5,585 bases of DNA. Origin: Ignavibacteria bacterium UBA6906. GTDB taxonomy: Bacteria > Bacteroidota > Ignavibacteria > UBA10030 > UBA6906. Location: assembly GCA_002451155.1 (NCBI GenBank), contig DKBG01000009.1:1-5585 (forward strand). The letters are read 5' to 3'. A model generated the notes under the pieces. That model made no database searches. It was not told the origin of the DNA and saw only the letters and a list, made by a program, of their open reading frames with translations. Positions 4,955 to 5,585 of this stretch are shown here, in pieces. The translations under genes were made by a program, and so were the position numbers. Every line of letters starts with the position of its first letter. The stretch's first letter is position 1.

Positions 4955-5585
4955 TCAGGACCTCCCCACCGCAGCGGCGATCACCCTGATCTCCTTCATC
5001 AGGGAGGAGAAGGCATCGGGGGTCAGAGACTGCTCGCCGTCCGAATACGCATCGGCGGGGCTTGGATGCACTTCGACGATCAGTCCATCCGCACCGGCGG
5101 CGATTGCGGCCCGGCTCATGGGCTGGACCAGATCCTGTCGACCGGTCCCGTGGCTCGGGTCGACGATAATCGGAAGATGGGAGAGTTTCTTGATTGCGGG
5201 GACAATGTTGAGATCCAGCGTGTTGCGCGTGTACTCGACAAATGTCCGGATTCCCCGCTCGCACAGAACGACCTGGCTATTGCCGCCGGCGAGCAGATAC
5301 TCCGCGCTCATGAGAAATTCATTCAGCGTCGCGGAGAAGTTGCGCTTTAGCAGGATCGGTTTCGTGATCCGGGAGAGCGACCGGAGCAACTTTGTGTTGT
5401 GCATGTTCCGAGCGCCGACCTGCAGCATGTCGGCATAGTCAGCCACGATGTCAACCTCGGCCGATTCCATCACCTCAGTCACGATTCCCAGACCGGTCTT
5501 CTCCCGCGCCGCGGCAAGAAGCTTCAAACCGTCTTCTCCAAGCCCCTGAAAGGAATAAGGGCTCGTCCGCGGCTTGAACGCCCCT
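4955..5585 (-). CDS. aroF: 3-deoxy-7-phosphoheptulonate (DAHP) synthase, type I-beta, N-terminus outside window
   Basis: The minus-strand frame is open from the right edge to a TGA at 4957-4955 and shows the last 209 residues. The enzyme condenses phosphoenolpyruvate and erythrose 4-phosphate to DAHP, the first step of the shikimate pathway to aromatic amino acids, in the cytoplasm. The visible part begins with AFKPRTSPYSFQGLG, the family's PEP-binding signature, followed by QVGARNM (55-61), KPILLKR (74-81), ERGIRTF (109-115), DPSHGTGR with H145, IVEVHP with E171, and SDGEQSL with D182. H145, E171 and D182 have the 26 and 11 residue spacing of the metal ligands in the Thermotoga-type enzyme. 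The fourth ligand, a Cys, would lie off the edge. The C-terminus stops right after the barrel, so there is no C-terminal chorismate mutase fusion. An N-terminal regulatory (ferredoxin-like or mutase) domain may exist but cannot be seen. The residues MHN and KRNF differ from the usual MQN and KRG. The symbol follows common usage for this type; aroG or aroA are used elsewhere. Confidence 0.95.
   Translation of the reverse strand, partial: GAFKPRTSPYSFQGLGEDGLKLLAAAREKTGLGIVTEVMESAEVDIVADYADMLQVGARNMHNTKLLRSLSRITKPILLKRNFSATLNEFLMSAEYLLAGGNSQVVLCERGIRTFVEYTRNTLDLNIVPAIKKLSHLPIIVDPSHGTGRQDLVQPMSRAAIAAGADGLIVEVHPSPADAYSDGEQSLTPDAFSSLMKEIRVIAAAVGRS

Noticed and set aside
1..5585. An undescribed defence, mobile or biosynthetic system
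   Set aside because: All six genes belong to known housekeeping or widespread enzyme families; there are no transposases, phage genes, toxin-antitoxin pairs, repeat arrays or reverse transcriptases in the window.

Overview
The window is GC-rich (by eye in the mid to high 50s percent) bacterial chromosomal DNA with a housekeeping gene set. All six genes look intact, apart from the two cut by the window edges. The C-terminal style of the first peptidase (an S9 family form common in Bacteroidetes and Ignavibacteria-like bacteria), the presence of bacterial PanD and ApaG, and a glycosyltransferase of a type common in the same groups point loosely to the FCB superphylum. This placement is a low-confidence inference from protein style alone. 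I see no mobile element, CRISPR array, rRNA or tRNA.

Left half, plus strand: the last 87 residues of an S9 (prolyl oligopeptidase-type) serine peptidase end at 264. A 271-bp non-coding stretch rich in inverted repeats follows. Then come a YbaK/EbsC-type aminoacyl-tRNA deacylase (536-1027), ApaG (1148-1531) and aspartate 1-decarboxylase PanD (1564-1965). apaG and panD are 32 bp apart and probably share a transcript. ybaK may belong to the same unit across a 120-bp gap. The functions are translation quality control, a poorly understood ApaG role, and beta-alanine supply for pantothenate/CoA. They share no single pathway.

Middle: panD and the next gene converge. The 166-bp junction holds a perfect 16-bp palindrome and two weak terminator-like hairpins, one on each strand.

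Right half, minus strand, read right to left: a type I-beta DAHP synthase (first step of the shikimate pathway) enters from the right edge and stops at 4955. Ten bases later starts a membrane-anchored calcineurin-like metallophosphoesterase (3793-4944). After a 395-bp gap comes a family 4 glycosyltransferase (2132-3397) whose start is fixed by a strong ribosome binding site. The DAHP synthase and phosphoesterase genes are almost certainly co-transcribed. The glycosyltransferase probably has its own promoter, which I could not identify with confidence.

I did not find a convincing undescribed system here. The signals most worth a second look are non-coding: the hairpin cluster upstream of ybaK, the palindrome at the convergent junction, and the unexplained 395-bp gap. 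On the coding side, the unusual residues in the DAHP synthase and the tight pairing of that gene with a membrane phosphoesterase are of moderate interest.
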